Assembly: GCF_030646165.1 (NCBI RefSeq)
Contig: NZ_JAUTDO010000003.1
Span: forward strand, 248,001-312,000
Direction: 5' to 3'
DNA length: 64,000 bases
DNA from: Conexibacter sp. CPCC 206217
Lineage (GTDB): Bacteria; Actinomycetota; Thermoleophilia; Solirubrobacterales; Solirubrobacteraceae
Position numbers and translations under genes: made by a program. The notes under the pieces are model-generated. The model saw only the letters and a program-made list of their open reading frames with translations. It made no database searches and was not told the origin of the DNA. Numbering within the stretch: position 1 is the stretch's first letter; each line of letters opens with the position of its first letter. Shown one piece after another: positions 42,531-52,646 of the stretch.

Positions 42531-43619
42531 CTAGGCAGCCGCGGGCTCGGCTTCGGCCTCGACCGCCTGGATCCGTCTGGCGTCCGGCTCTATCGGCACG
42601 ACGAGGTCGCGGTCGAACCCGAGCGCGGTGTAGATCTTGTCCTCGATCTCCTTCGCCAGCTCTGGGTGCTCCTTGAGATGGTTCTTGGCGTTGTTGCGGC
42701 CCTGGCCGAGACGCTCCCCGTCGTAGGAGAAGAACGAGCCTGACTTCGTGACGATGTTGTGCTCGATGCCGTAGTCGATCAGGCAGCCCTCGGTCGAGAT
42801 GCCCTGGCCGAACTCGATGTCGAACTCGGCCTGCTTGAACGGTGGCGCGACCTTGTTCTTGACGACCTTGACGCGGACGCGGTTGCCGACCGCCTCGGTG
42901 CCGTCCTTGAGCGTCTCGATGCGGCGGATGTCGAGCCGCTGCGACGAGTAGAACTTCAGCGCGCGACCGCCCGGCTGCGTCTCCGGCGAGCCGAACATGA
43001 CGCCGACCTTCTCACGGATCTGGTTCGTGAACAGGCACATCGTCTGCGTGCGGTTCAGGTTCGCGGTCAGCTTGCGCATCGCCTGCGACATCATGCGCGC
43101 CTGCACGCCGACGGTCTGGTCGCCCATCGCGCCCTCGAGCTCGGCGCGCGGCGTCAGCGCGGCGACCGAGTCTATGGCGACCATGTCGACGGCACCGGAG
43201 CGCACGAGCATGTCCGCAACCTCGAGCGCCTGCTCGCCGTAGTCGGGCTGCGAGACGAGCAGCTCGTCTATGTTCACGCCGATCCGCTGCGCGTAGAGCG
43301 GGTCCATCGCGTGCTCGGCGTCGATGAAGGCGCAGACGCCGCCGAGTCTCTGGGCCTCGGCGATGATGTGGTAGACGAGCGTCGTCTTACCGGAGGACTC
43401 CGGGCCGAAGACCTCGACGATACGCCCGCGCGGGACGCCGCCGATGCCGAGCGCCAGGTCGAGCGAGAGCGCACCGGTCGGGATCGCGTTCACTCTCACG
43501 CGCGCGCCCGGGTCACCCATCCGCATGACGGTGCCCTTGCCGAACTGGCGCTCGATCTGAGTCAGCGCCCCTTGCAGGGCGGCGTCGCGTTGCTTCGCGG
43601 ACTTGTCCTGCTCGCTCAT
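42531..43619 (-). CDS. recA: Recombinase RecA
   Basis: 362 residues. Forms filaments on single-stranded DNA, drives homologous pairing and triggers LexA self-cleavage. Walker [10 protein letters not shown] at 72-80; other core blocks include [10 protein letters not shown], the [11 protein letters not shown] loop, the L1/L2 DNA-binding regions ([37 protein letters not shown]) and an acidic tail. AAGGAG precedes the ATG. A near-consensus SOS box lies 66 bp upstream. Confidence 0.98.
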   Translation of the reverse strand: MSEQDKSAKQRDAALQGALTQIERQFGKGTVMRMGDPGARVRVNAIPTGALSLDLALGIGGVPRGRIVEVFGPESSGKTTLVYHIIAEAQRLGGVCAFIDAEHAMDPLYAQRIGVNIDELLVSQPDYGEQALEVADMLVRSGAVDMVAIDSVAALTPRAELEGAMGDQTVGVQARMMSQAMRKLTANLNRTQTMCLFTNQIREKVGVMFGSPETQPGGRALKFYSSQRLDIRRIETLKDGTEAVGNRVRVKVVKNKVAPPFKQAEFDIEFGQGISTEGCLIDYGIEHNIVTKSGSFFSYDGERLGQGRNNAKNHLKEHPELAKEIEDKIYTALGFDRDLVVPIEPDARRIQAVEAEAEPAAA

Positions 43620-43685
43620 TCCTGGAAACTCCTTGGTCACGTCGGGAGATATGCAAGGTACGCTCCGGTCCGGACGGACCGAATA

Positions 43686-43699
43686 CGAACACACGATCG
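43686..43699. promoter_or_regulatory. Candidate LexA (SOS) box upstream of recA
   Basis: On the minus strand CGATCGTGTGTTCG matches CGAACRNRYGTTCG at 13 of 14 positions. It lies 66 bp upstream of the recA ATG in the 188-bp gap after cinA, the expected place for SOS control. Confidence 0.7.
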
Positions 43700-43807
43700 T
43701 GTCGGCTTCCAGCGTAGGCGGACCTGTTGCGGCAGCGCTACGCGCGTTTGCGCCGTCTTCGTGTCAGCTCTGCGCAGTCAGGCGCGCGAGAGCGCGCCGA
43801 GGCCGCC

Positions 43808-45115
43808 TCAGGCGTCGAGCAGCAGCCGGCGGATCATGTGCAGCGCGACCGTCGTGGTGCGGTCGCGGATGTCCGCGCGGCTGCCCGGCAGCGACAGCTT
43901 GCGCGTCATGCGGCGCCCGTCGCGCAGCGCGACGCAGACGTAGACGAGGCCGACCGGCTTCTCCGGCGTCCCCCCGCCCGGGCCGGCGATGCCCGTGATG
44001 CCGACGCCGACGTCGCTCTCCAGGCGCGCGATCGCACCGTCGGCGAGCGCTTCCGCGACCTCGGCCGAGACGGCGCCGACGCGCTCCAGCAGCTCCGGCG
44101 CGACGCCCGCGAGCGCCACCTTCGCGGCGTTGGAGTAGACGACCAGTCCGCCGAGCACGTACGCGGAGGAGCCGGCGAGGTCGGTCAGCCGCCCGGCCAG
44201 CAGGCCGCCGGTGCACGACTCGGCCGTCGCGATCGTGCGTGCGATCCCGCCCGTTCCCAGCAGCAGCGACGCGACCTGCGCGTCGATCGTCGAGCCGTCG
44301 GTCGAGAACAGCAGCTCGCCGTGGCGGGCGCGCACAAACGCCTCGAACGCCGCGTAGACGGGGTTCGCGGACGGCGCGAAGCGCGTCGCGATCTCGATCT
44401 CGCCGCGCCGCAGGCAGGTCGTGATCTCCAGCTCGCCGAGCTGGATCCCGTCGCGCTCGGCGACCAGCAGCGACTCCGCGATCTCCGACTCCGGCAACCC
44501 GAACAAGCGCATGATCCGCCACTCGAACACGCCCGCGCCGGCGGTCGCCGCTCTGAACGCGTCGGTCGCGGTCGCCGTCCTCCACATCGGCTGCAGCTCG
44601 CGCGGCGGCCCCGGCAGCACGACGACGGCGGGGCCGCCGATCCCCGCCACGCCCGCCTCCGACGGCGGCACGACGAGCCCGGGCGCGGTCCCGACGGGCT
44701 CCAGGATCGTCGCCCCCTGCGGCACGATCGCCTGCTTGCGGTTGGAGCGCAGGACGGCGTCGCGGTCGAGGTCGGGCCAGCGCGACAGCAGCGGCTCGAG
44801 GATCGCGGCGATCCGGCCGAACAAAGACTCGTCCAGCACCATCTCGCGGCCCTGGAAGCGCCCGACGACGTCCGCGGTGAGGTCGTCGGCGGTCGGGCCG
44901 AGGCCGCCGCTGGTGACGATCACGGCGACGCCCTCCTCCGCGAGGAAGCGCAGCGCGGCGTGGAGGTCGTCGGGGCGGTCTCCGACGATCACGATCTGTG
45001 CCGCGTCGACGCCCAGTTCGCGCAGCCGCTCCGACAGCCACGGGCCGTTGCTGTCTCTGATGATGCCGCTGAGGACCTCGGTCCCCGTCACGACGATGCC
45101 GGCGCGCGCGCTCAT
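43808..45115 (-). CDS. cinA: CinA family protein (competence/damage-inducible, nicotinamide nucleotide repair)
   Basis: 435 residues. N-terminal MoaB/MogA-like domain ([34 protein letters not shown]) hydrolyses damaged or pyrophosphate-linked nucleotides such as ADP-ribose in homologues. The C-terminal domain ([38 protein letters not shown]) is the PncC-type NMN deamidase. The ATG overlaps the stop of the RodZ-like gene (ATGA). Position upstream of recA is conserved in many Gram-positive bacteria. Confidence 0.95.
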   Translation of the reverse strand: MSARAGIVVTGTEVLSGIIRDSNGPWLSERLRELGVDAAQIVIVGDRPDDLHAALRFLAEEGVAVIVTSGGLGPTADDLTADVVGRFQGREMVLDESLFGRIAAILEPLLSRWPDLDRDAVLRSNRKQAIVPQGATILEPVGTAPGLVVPPSEAGVAGIGGPAVVVLPGPPRELQPMWRTATATDAFRAATAGAGVFEWRIMRLFGLPESEIAESLLVAERDGIQLGELEITTCLRRGEIEIATRFAPSANPVYAAFEAFVRARHGELLFSTDGSTIDAQVASLLLGTGGIARTIATAESCTGGLLAGRLTDLAGSSAYVLGGLVVYSNAAKVALAGVAPELLERVGAVSAEVAEALADGAIARLESDVGVGITGIAGPGGGTPEKPVGLVYVCVALRDGRRMTRKLSLPGSRADIRDRTTTVALHMIRRLLLDA

Positions 45116-45942
45116 GGCGTGCACGTCGGCAGTTGGTCGCCGGTCAGCGGCGAGACGCCTCTGGGCGTCACGGCGAAGCCGATCGCCTCCGAGGACGACG
45201 GCACCTCGACGACTCTGCCGTTCGCTCTCAGCTGCACGTTGCTGTTGCCGAGCGTCATTCTCAGCTCGTCGGCTCTGTAGACCGGCACCTGCTCGCCGGC
45301 TCTGAAGATCGTGCCGGGGACCAGGACTCTGCCGGTCTGGTCGACCAGGCAGACGTAGACGTCGCCCGTCGGTATCAGCCGGATCCCGGCCTGCGTCGGC
45401 GTCGTCGGCGCCTGTCTTCTTCTCGCCGACGGCTGCTGCCGTCTTCTCGACGTGCCTCTGGCTCTTCTGGCCGTTCTCGTCGTCTGCGTCTGCGTCGGGG
45501 TCGTCGAGCCCTTGTCGTCGTTGCCGCCGAGCGAGCCGAGCACGACCAGCGCGGCGATCAGGATCGCGAGCAGGCCGAGCGTTATCGCCCAGCGCGGCGC
45601 TCCGCGGCCTCCGCCCCCACCGCCGCGACCGCCACCGCGTCCGCCGCGTCCGCGCCCGCGATCGCGCGCGAGGCCGGGGCTGACGGTGCGCAGCTCGTTC
45701 TCGCTCGGCCGCTCGTAGCGGAGCTTGTACTCCTCCACGAGCGAGCGGGCGTCGATCCCGAGGAAGTCCGCGTAGCCGCGGATGAAGCTCTTCGCGAACG
45801 TCGAGCCAGGCAGCAGCTGCCATTCCTCGTTCTCGATCGCGCGCAGGTACTTCGCACGGATCTTCGTCGCCTGCTCGACCTCGGTGATGTCGATCCTGGC
45901 ACGCATGCGTGCCTCGCGGAGAGTTGGGCCGATCTCTGGCAT
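45112..45942 (-). CDS. RodZ-like membrane helix-turn-helix protein
   Basis: 276 residues from ATG 45942. N-terminal HTH_25 domain (about 1-75: [42 protein letters not shown]). A glycine/arginine-rich linker, one membrane helix (about 122-143), a Thr/Arg/Gln-rich segment and a C-terminal beta domain of the DUF4115 type follow. RodZ links the MreB cytoskeleton to the envelope in rods; here only the architecture is certain. Lies between ftsK and cinA as in Firmicutes, but without pgsA. Confidence 0.88.
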   Translation of the reverse strand: MPEIGPTLREARMRARIDITEVEQATKIRAKYLRAIENEEWQLLPGSTFAKSFIRGYADFLGIDARSLVEEYKLRYERPSENELRTVSPGLARDRGRGRGGRGGGRGGGGGGRGAPRWAITLGLLAILIAALVVLGSLGGNDDKGSTTPTQTQTTRTARRARGTSRRRQQPSARRRQAPTTPTQAGIRLIPTGDVYVCLVDQTGRVLVPGTIFRAGEQVPVYRADELRMTLGNSNVQLRANGRVVEVPSSSEAIGFAVTPRGVSPLTGDQLPTCTP

Positions 45943-46053
45943 TCGCTGCCGAAGGCTATCGACCGCGACGCCGAAACCGCGGCGAAATTCCTGCAAGCAC
46001 GGGGCCGCGGCACCCGCGCAGGCCCCAAGAAACGGTGCGGTGGAGTGGCAGGA

Positions 46054-48765
46054 CTACTGCTCGGGCTCGTCGCCGCGGTCGGCGGCGGCGGGCGTCGGCA
46101 ACGGGATCTGATCGCCGACGCGCTCGCCCGGCGGCGGCCCGGCTCTCTCCGACAGCGCGACGAGGATCCGCGGCACGTCGGACTCGGTTATCAGCACCTG
46201 GCGCGGCTTGGAGCCCTCGTAGCCGGAGATGATCCCGCGCCGCTCGAGCATGTCGATCAGCCGTCCGGCACGCGTGTAGCCGAGCCGCAGGCGCCGCTGC
46301 AGCATCGACGTCGAGGCGGTCCCCATCTGGGCGACGAGGCCGATCGCCTCCTCCAGCAACGGATCCTCGTCGGGATCGAAGCCGTCGTCGGCGCTGGACT
46401 CCTCCGGCGCGTCCTCGTCCTCGACCTCCTCCAGCAGATCGTCGCGCAGCTCCGGCTCGCCCTGTCTGCGCCACGTCTCGGTCAGCTCGGCGATCTGGTC
46501 CTCGTCGATGTAAGCGCCCTGGATCCGCTGCAGCTTGGAGGATCCGACGGGCGAGAACAGCATGTCGCCCTGGCCCAGCAGCGACTCGGCGCCGTTCTGG
46601 TCGAGGATCACGCGCGAGTCGGTCTGCGAGGACACCGCGAAGGCGATCCGCGACGGCACGTTGGCCTTGATCATGCCGGTGATCACGTCCACGCGCGGGG
46701 ACTGGGTCGCCAGCACGAGGTGGATGCCGACCGCGCGCGCCTTCTGCGCGAGGCGGATGATCGAGTCCTCGACGTCGGCGGGCGCGACCATCATCAGGTC
46801 GGCCAGCTCGTCGATCACGCAGAGGATGTAGGGCAGTCTCGCCTCGCCGCGCTCCAGCCGCCGTCTGTTCAGCTCCGGCAGCGAGCGGGTGCGCGACAGG
46901 GACATGATCCCGTAGCGCATCTCCATCTCCTTGACGAGGTTCTGGAGCGCGTTGGCGGCCTTGCGCGGGCTCGTGATGACCGGCGTCAGCAGGTGCGGGA
47001 TCGACTCGTAGTGGTTCAGCTCGACCTGCTTGGGGTCGACCAGCACGAGCTTGACCTCGTGCGGGTCGGCATGCAGCAGGATGCTCGACAGCATCGCGTT
47101 GACGCAGCCGGACTTGCCGGCGCCGGTCGTGCCGGCGACGAGCAGGTGCGGCATCTTCGCGAGGTCGACGCCGATCGCGCGGCCGGCGACGTCCTTGCCG
47201 AGCCAGACCGTCAGCGGCGACCAGTCGGCCGGCGGCTCCTGGAAGACGTCGCCGAGGTGGACGATGCGGCGCTTCGCGTTGGGGACCTCGACGCCGACGG
47301 CCTGCTTGCCGGGGATCGGCGCGAGGATCCGCACGTCGGTCGCGGCGAGCGCGTAGGCGAGGTCGTCCTTGAGGTTCGCGACTCTGCCGACTCTGGTGCC
47401 CGGCGCGAGCCGCAGCTCGTAGCGCGTGATGTGCGGGCCCGAGGTCATGCCGACGACCTTCGAGTCGATTCTGAAGTGCTCCAGCGCCTCGACCAACTGC
47501 GCGGCGACGATCTCCTGGCCGGCGGTGTCCGGGCGCGTCTGCTCCGCGGTCGAGCGCGTCAGGAACCTCGCGTCGGGCAGCTGCCAGACGAAGTCCTCGG
47601 CGTCTGTGATCGAGGCGCGGTAGCGGCCCTGCGGCGTGAGGTCGGCGGGATCGACATCGATCGGACCGGTCGTGACGCCGGGCTCGTCCGGCTCCTCCAG
47701 CTCCAGCTCGGGTATCTCGTCGGTGGCCGGCTCGTCGTCAGCGTCGTCGGGGACCGCGGCGAGCGCCGGGAACTCGCTCGTGGCTGGATCGTCGTCCACG
47801 TCGTCGCCGAACGCGAGCGGCGGCGGCACGTCCGGAGCGTCGTCGTCATCGGCGCCGTGTCCGCGGTACGCCTGCGGCGCCGCGTCGTCGTCGTCGAACA
47901 GGTCGGGATAGCGCTCGGCGCCGTCGAGCGAGGGCGCCTCGACGTGCGTCGCGCGCACGACCAGTCTCGCCGGCTCCAGCTCGGGCGGGCTCAGCAGCTC
48001 CGGCACGTCGTTGTCGTCGTTGGCCCTCGCGGCGATCACGGCGTCGTCGTCGGCGGGCACGATCGTTCTGCGTCTGCGCGGCGCACGCGTCGGCGCAGGC
48101 GCCTCCGTTTCGTAAGACGCGCGCGCGGGCGCGAGCGTCGCAGCCCGCCGTCCGGTCTCGGCAACGCTTTGGCCGGCGCTGCGCAGGACGCTGGCGACCG
48201 TCACGCCGCTCAGCAGCACGAGCGCGGCCGCGAACAGGAAGACCGCGATGATGTGCGCACCGACGTCGGAGAAGAGCGTCGAGCCGACCCAGTAGAGCGA
48301 CTCGCCGATCGCGCCGCCGCGCTCCTTGATGACGTCGGCGTCCCACATGTCCACGCCGCTGCGCCCGCCGCCGCCGAGGCCGAGCGTGCCGGCCGCGAGC
48401 GCCAGTTCGACCGCGCCGAAGAGGCACCAGACGCCGGCCCGCAGCGGCCTGATGCTGGGGATCAGCGTGCGCCCGACGACGAGCGCGCCGCCGATCACGA
48501 AGCCGATCGGCGCGGCGTAGGCGACGCGGCCGAACAGCAGCATCAGCCCGTCACGCAGCGCGTCGCCGACCTGGCCGCCGGCCGAGCCGGCATACATCAC
48601 GAAGGCGAGGAAGATCCCGAGCGCGACGAGCGCCAGCCCGACGACGTCGACCTGGTGCGGCGCGAGCTGCGGCAGCCCGAGGCCGGGAGCGGTGGAGCGT
48701 CGCGCGCGGGCGCGTGAGCGGGATCTGGTCGATCTCGCGGGTCTACGGCGGCTGGACGTGGCCAT
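46054..48765 (-). CDS. ftsK: DNA translocase FtsK/SpoIIIE
   Basis: 903 residues. Pumps chromosomal DNA through the division septum. Basic N-terminus, four membrane helices (about 38-190), a long acidic disordered linker (about 220-395), then the motor domain. Walker A GTTGAGKS lies near 545-552, Walker B is LCVIDELADL, and the C-terminal gamma winged helix (about 805-870: LVAQMGTASTSMLQRRLRLGY) recognises polar sequences. Length and order match the family. Divergent from the two-component system. Confidence 0.96.
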   Translation of the reverse strand: MATSSRRRPARSTRSRSRARARRSTAPGLGLPQLAPHQVDVVGLALVALGIFLAFVMYAGSAGGQVGDALRDGLMLLFGRVAYAAPIGFVIGGALVVGRTLIPSIRPLRAGVWCLFGAVELALAAGTLGLGGGGRSGVDMWDADVIKERGGAIGESLYWVGSTLFSDVGAHIIAVFLFAAALVLLSGVTVASVLRSAGQSVAETGRRAATLAPARASYETEAPAPTRAPRRRRTIVPADDDAVIAARANDDNDVPELLSPPELEPARLVVRATHVEAPSLDGAERYPDLFDDDDAAPQAYRGHGADDDDAPDVPPPLAFGDDVDDDPATSEFPALAAVPDDADDEPATDEIPELELEEPDEPGVTTGPIDVDPADLTPQGRYRASITDAEDFVWQLPDARFLTRSTAEQTRPDTAGQEIVAAQLVEALEHFRIDSKVVGMTSGPHITRYELRLAPGTRVGRVANLKDDLAYALAATDVRILAPIPGKQAVGVEVPNAKRRIVHLGDVFQEPPADWSPLTVWLGKDVAGRAIGVDLAKMPHLLVAGTTGAGKSGCVNAMLSSILLHADPHEVKLVLVDPKQVELNHYESIPHLLTPVITSPRKAANALQNLVKEMEMRYGIMSLSRTRSLPELNRRRLERGEARLPYILCVIDELADLMMVAPADVEDSIIRLAQKARAVGIHLVLATQSPRVDVITGMIKANVPSRIAFAVSSQTDSRVILDQNGAESLLGQGDMLFSPVGSSKLQRIQGAYIDEDQIAELTETWRRQGEPELRDDLLEEVEDEDAPEESSADDGFDPDEDPLLEEAIGLVAQMGTASTSMLQRRLRLGYTRAGRLIDMLERRGIISGYEGSKPRQVLITESDVPRILVALSERAGPPPGERVGDQIPLPTPAAADRGDEPEQ

Positions 48766-48815
48766 CTCCGGATCTCGTTCGACGTCGGCGGGCGAAGACC
48801 TGCCAGGAGTAATGA

Positions 48816-49556
48816 ATGCCTAAAATCGCCGCATCCGCGGGTCTTTCCCGTTTACCATCGATCCTCATGAGCGACTACGCCCGCCCCGCACGAGTCCTCG
48901 TCGTCGAGGACGACGACGAGATCGCCCAGGTTCTGCAGCGCTCGCTGCGGATGGAGGGCTACGACGTCCGCACCGCCGGCGACGGCGTCAGCGCGCTCGA
49001 CGAGGCCCATTCGTTCCTGCCGGACCTCGTGATCCTCGACCTCGGGCTGCCGAAGCTCGACGGCATCGACGTCGCCAAGACGCTGCGCGAGGGCGACGAC
49101 GTGCCGATCCTGATGCTGACCGCGCGCGACGCGCTGGAGTCGCGCGTGGAGGGGCTCGACGCCGGCGCCGACGACTACCTCGTGAAGCCGTTCGAGCGCC
49201 AGGAGCTGCTGGCGCGCCTGCGCGCGCTGCTGCGCCGCCGCCCGCCGCGCGGCTCGGCCCCGCTGACGGTCGGCGACCTGCGGCTGAACCCGGACACGCA
49301 CGAGGTCCATCGCGCCGAGCGCTCGATCGAGCTGACGCAGCGCGAGTTCGAGCTGCTGGAGTACCTGATGCGCAACGAGCGCATCGTGATCTCGCGGCAG
49401 CGGCTGCTCGACGAGGTCTGGGGCTACGACCCGTTCTCGACGACGAACACGATCGAGGTGTTCGTCTCCAACCTGCGACGGAAGCTGGAAGCGGATGGCG
49501 AGCCCCGGCTCCTCCATACGATCCGCGGCGCAGGCTACGTCCTCCGCGTACCGTAG
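48816..49556 (+). CDS. OmpR-family response regulator
   Basis: 246 residues from ATG 48816, chosen because AGGAG lies six bases upstream; the ATG at 48867 (SDYARPAR) is the usual length for the family but has no ribosome binding site. Receiver domain with acidic pocket (VVEDDDE), phospho-acceptor Asp in LVILDLGLPKLDG and Lys in YLVKPFE. The C-terminal winged helix (LTQREFELLEYLMRNE ... EVFVSNLRRKLE) binds DNA. Overlaps the histidine kinase gene by 62 bp. Confidence 0.95.
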   Translation: MPKIAASAGLSRLPSILMSDYARPARVLVVEDDDEIAQVLQRSLRMEGYDVRTAGDGVSALDEAHSFLPDLVILDLGLPKLDGIDVAKTLREGDDVPILMLTARDALESRVEGLDAGADDYLVKPFERQELLARLRALLRRRPPRGSAPLTVGDLRLNPDTHEVHRAERSIELTQREFELLEYLMRNERIVISRQRLLDEVWGYDPFSTTNTIEVFVSNLRRKLEADGEPRLLHTIRGAGYVLRVP

Positions 49557-50934
49557 GGTCCCGACCCGCTGGCGGCTCGCCGGCGGATCGGCGGCGCTGA
49601 CGTTCGTGATCCTGTGCGGCTTCGCGATCATCGTCGGCTTCCTCACGACGCGGCAGATCGGGATCCAGTTCAACGACTCGGTCCGCAAGACGGCCGACTA
49701 TCTCGCGCAGCGAGCGAGAATCAGCTTCTCGATCAACGACGGCACCCCCGACTGCGGCGGTCTTTCCAGCGGCGAGGGCGCGGAGGTCCGCGTCTACTAC
49801 CAGGACGGCACGCAGATGTGCACGTTCGGCAGCCTCAGCCCAAAGGCTCCGAGACTGGAGCCGGTCGGCGCGTTCCCGCGTGACGAGGATGGCTACCGCG
49901 TCGAGGCGCGCAGAGTCTCGGTCAACCCGCTCGGCTACGCCTACGTCCTCTACGCGCGCCCGCTCTCGGAGACGCGCGTGACCACGACGAAGGTCCGCTT
50001 CTTCCTGATCTTCGGCGTCCTCGGCGGCAGTGCGCTCGCGCTCGCGGCGGGGCTGTTCGTCGCGCGCCGCGCGATGGCGCCGATCGCGGAGCTGACGGCG
50101 GCGGCGCGCGAGATCGGCCGCACGCGCGACGCCAGCCGCCGCATGCCCCAGCAGGAGGCCGACGACGAGGTCGGCGAGCTGGCCGCGACGCTTGAGGAGA
50201 TGCTGCAGGCGCTCGACCGCGCCCAGAACGAGACCGAGGCGACGCTCGCGCGCCAGCGCCAGTTCGTCGCCGACGCGTCGCACGAGCTGCGCACGCCGCT
50301 GACGTCGGTGCTGGCGAACCTGGAGTTGCTGGAGGAGACGCTCGACGGCGACCAGCGCGATGCGGCCGCCTCCGCACTGCGCTCCTCGCGCCGCATGCGC
50401 CGGCTCGTCGCCGACCTGCTGCTGCTGGCGCGCGCGGACGCCGGGCGGATCGTGCCCCACCGCGAGACCGACCTCGCGCAGGTGCTGGTCGAGGTCGCCT
50501 CCGAGCTGGAGCCGATCGCCGCGAGGGGCGACCACGAGCTGACGATCAACACCAGCTCCGCGGAGGCGTTCGTCTCCGGCGCCAGCGACGAACTGCACCG
50601 GCTCGCGCTCAACCTGGTCGAGAACTCGCTGCGCCACACGCCTCCGGGCACGCACGTGCACGCGTCGGTCGCGCACGTCGGCGACGAGGTCGTGCTGACG
50701 GTCCAGGACGACGGCCCGGGCATCCCGCCGGATCTACGCGAGCGCCTCTTCGAGCGCTTCGTGCGCGGCGGTGGCGACGGCGCCCCGAGCGGCTCCGGCC
50801 TCGGCCTCTCGATCGTGCGCGCCGTCGCCCGCTCGCACGGTGGCGACGTGACCGTCGACGCCCCGCCCGGCGGCGGCGCCCGCTTCAACGTGCGGCTGCC
50901 GGCGGCCCACAGAACGAACGTCGCGATCGTGTGA
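49495..50934 (+). CDS. Membrane sensor histidine kinase
   Basis: 479 residues. Membrane helix 1 (about 30-52), an extracellular sensor of about 110 residues with two cysteines (DCGG and MCTF), membrane helix 2 (about 165-190), HAMP (RRAMAPIAELTAAA), HisKA with the phospho-His in DASHELRTPLTSV, and HATPase_c (ENSLRHTPPGTH; DDGPGIP; GSGLGLSIV). It partners the response regulator just upstream. The stimulus is unknown. Confidence 0.95.
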   Translation: MASPGSSIRSAAQATSSAYRRVPTRWRLAGGSAALTFVILCGFAIIVGFLTTRQIGIQFNDSVRKTADYLAQRARISFSINDGTPDCGGLSSGEGAEVRVYYQDGTQMCTFGSLSPKAPRLEPVGAFPRDEDGYRVEARRVSVNPLGYAYVLYARPLSETRVTTTKVRFFLIFGVLGGSALALAAGLFVARRAMAPIAELTAAAREIGRTRDASRRMPQQEADDEVGELAATLEEMLQALDRAQNETEATLARQRQFVADASHELRTPLTSVLANLELLEETLDGDQRDAAASALRSSRRMRRLVADLLLLARADAGRIVPHRETDLAQVLVEVASELEPIAARGDHELTINTSSAEAFVSGASDELHRLALNLVENSLRHTPPGTHVHASVAHVGDEVVLTVQDDGPGIPPDLRERLFERFVRGGGDGAPSGSGLGLSIVRAVARSHGGDVTVDAPPGGGARFNVRLPAAHRTNVAIV

Positions 50935-50975
50935 GCGCGCGCCGCGAGGCGAGCCGCTCACACGACTGCGCAGAC

Positions 50976-52646
50976 TCAGACTTCGACGACGACCGGCAGC
51001 ACCATCGGGCGGCGCTTCAGACGGTCGTAGACGAACGCTGCGAGGTCGTCGTGCAGCACCTGCTGCAGCAGGTCCACCTCGCGCACGCTGTCTCTGGCGG
51101 CCTTCGCGAGCGAGTCCTCGATCGCGCCGCGGATCTCCTCGATCAGCTCGTCCGCCTGCTCGACGAACGGCACGCCGCGGAAGATCACCTCGGGCGGAAC
51201 GACCGACTGGCCATCCTGCTCGGAGATCGTCGCGACGATGATGAAGATGCCGTCGGCCGACAGCATTCTGCGGTCGCGCAGCGCGACGTCGGCGGGGTCG
51301 CCGATGTCGACGCCGTCGACGAAGATCATCCCGGACTGGACCTTGTCGCCCCAGCGCGCGCCGTTCTCGTCCAGCTCCAGCGGCAGGCCGTTCTCGCCCT
51401 GGAAGATCATCTCGGCGGCGATCCCGACCGACTCGGCGAGCTGGCCGTGCAGGTGGATCCGCTTGAAGTCGCCGTGCATCGGCATCACGTATCTCGGCCG
51501 CGTCAGGTTGAGCATCAGCTTCATCTCCTCCTGGTAGCCGTGGCCGGAGGCGTGCACCGGTGCGTCCGCCGTCGTGATGACGTCGCAGCCGATGTGGTAG
51601 AGCCGGTCGATCGTCTCGTTGACGGCACGCTCGTTGCCGGGGATCGGCGTGGCGGAGAAGACGACCGTGTCGCCCTTGTGCAATCTCACCTGGCGGTGGT
51701 CGTTGTGCGCCATCCGCCGCAGCGCCGACAGCGGCTCGCCTTGGGAGCCGGTCGAGATGATCACGATGCGGTCGTCGTTGAAGTCGTCCAGCTCGCGCGG
51801 CTGCAGCAGGATCCCGTCGGGCAGTCTGATGTGCCCGAGCGAGCGCCCGATGTTGACGTTCTTGCGCATCGAGCGGCCGACCAGCGCGACCTTGCGGCCG
51901 AGCGCCGCGGCGGCGTCGACGACCTGCTGCACGCGGTGGATGTTCGACGCGAAGCTGGTCACGACGATGCGGCCCTCGCAGCGGCTGAAGACCTCTTCGA
52001 GGTGCGGGCCGACTCTCGACTCCGACGGCGAGTAGCCCGGGCGATCGGCGTTGGTCGAGTCGCCGCACAGCAGCAGGACGCCGTCCTTGCCGAGCTCCGC
52101 GAGCCGCGCCATGTCGGCCGGGCGGCCGTCGACGGGGGTCTGGTCGAACTTGTAGTCGCCGGTTATCAGCACGGTCCCGACATCCGTCGTGATCGCGACC
52201 GCGTTGGAGTCCGGGATCGAGTGCGTCATGTGGATCAGCTCGATGTCGAACGGTCCGGCCTCGATCACCTCGCCGTCCGGCACGTCCTCCAGCACGACGT
52301 CTCTGATGCGGTGCTCGTCCAGCTTGGAACGGGCCATCGCCATCGCGAGCGGGCCGCCGTAGACCGGCGGCGGGTTGTCGAGGCCGAGCTCGCGCAGCAC
52401 CCACGGGAGCGCGCCGAGATGGTCCTCGTGACCGTGCGTGATGACGATCGCCTCGATGTCCTCGACGCGCCCTCTCAGGTAGGTGAAGTCGGGCAGCACG
52501 AGGTCGATGCCCATCTGCTCCGCCGTCGGGAAGCGCAGACCCGTGTCGACCACGACGATCTTCTCGTCGTACTCGATGACGGTCATGTTCTTGCCGATCT
52601 CGCCGAGCCCGCCGAGCGGCAGGACGCGCAGCTTGGAGCTACTCAC
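50976..52646 (-). CDS. rnj: Ribonuclease J
   Basis: 556 residues from GTG 52646, which overlaps the dapA stop (GTGA). Metallo-beta-lactamase/beta-CASP nuclease with endo- and 5'-exonuclease activity in mRNA decay and rRNA maturation. Zinc motif THGHEDHLGALP, further ligands in MTHSIPDSN and ITGDYKFDQTP, beta-CASP blocks TSFASNIHRVQQV and ISTGSQGEP, and VHASGHGYQEEM. Coupling to dapA through overlap recurs in several actinobacteria. Confidence 0.96.
   Translation of the reverse strand: MSSSKLRVLPLGGLGEIGKNMTVIEYDEKIVVVDTGLRFPTAEQMGIDLVLPDFTYLRGRVEDIEAIVITHGHEDHLGALPWVLRELGLDNPPPVYGGPLAMAMARSKLDEHRIRDVVLEDVPDGEVIEAGPFDIELIHMTHSIPDSNAVAITTDVGTVLITGDYKFDQTPVDGRPADMARLAELGKDGVLLLCGDSTNADRPGYSPSESRVGPHLEEVFSRCEGRIVVTSFASNIHRVQQVVDAAAALGRKVALVGRSMRKNVNIGRSLGHIRLPDGILLQPRELDDFNDDRIVIISTGSQGEPLSALRRMAHNDHRQVRLHKGDTVVFSATPIPGNERAVNETIDRLYHIGCDVITTADAPVHASGHGYQEEMKLMLNLTRPRYVMPMHGDFKRIHLHGQLAESVGIAAEMIFQGENGLPLELDENGARWGDKVQSGMIFVDGVDIGDPADVALRDRRMLSADGIFIIVATISEQDGQSVVPPEVIFRGVPFVEQADELIEEIRGAIEDSLAKAARDSVREVDLLQQVLHDDLAAFVYDRLKRRPMVLPVVVEV

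Noticed and set aside
45133..48717. A 1194-codon open frame on the plus strand over the RodZ-like gene and ftsK
   Set aside because: Antisense to ftsK, whose motor motifs are unmistakable.
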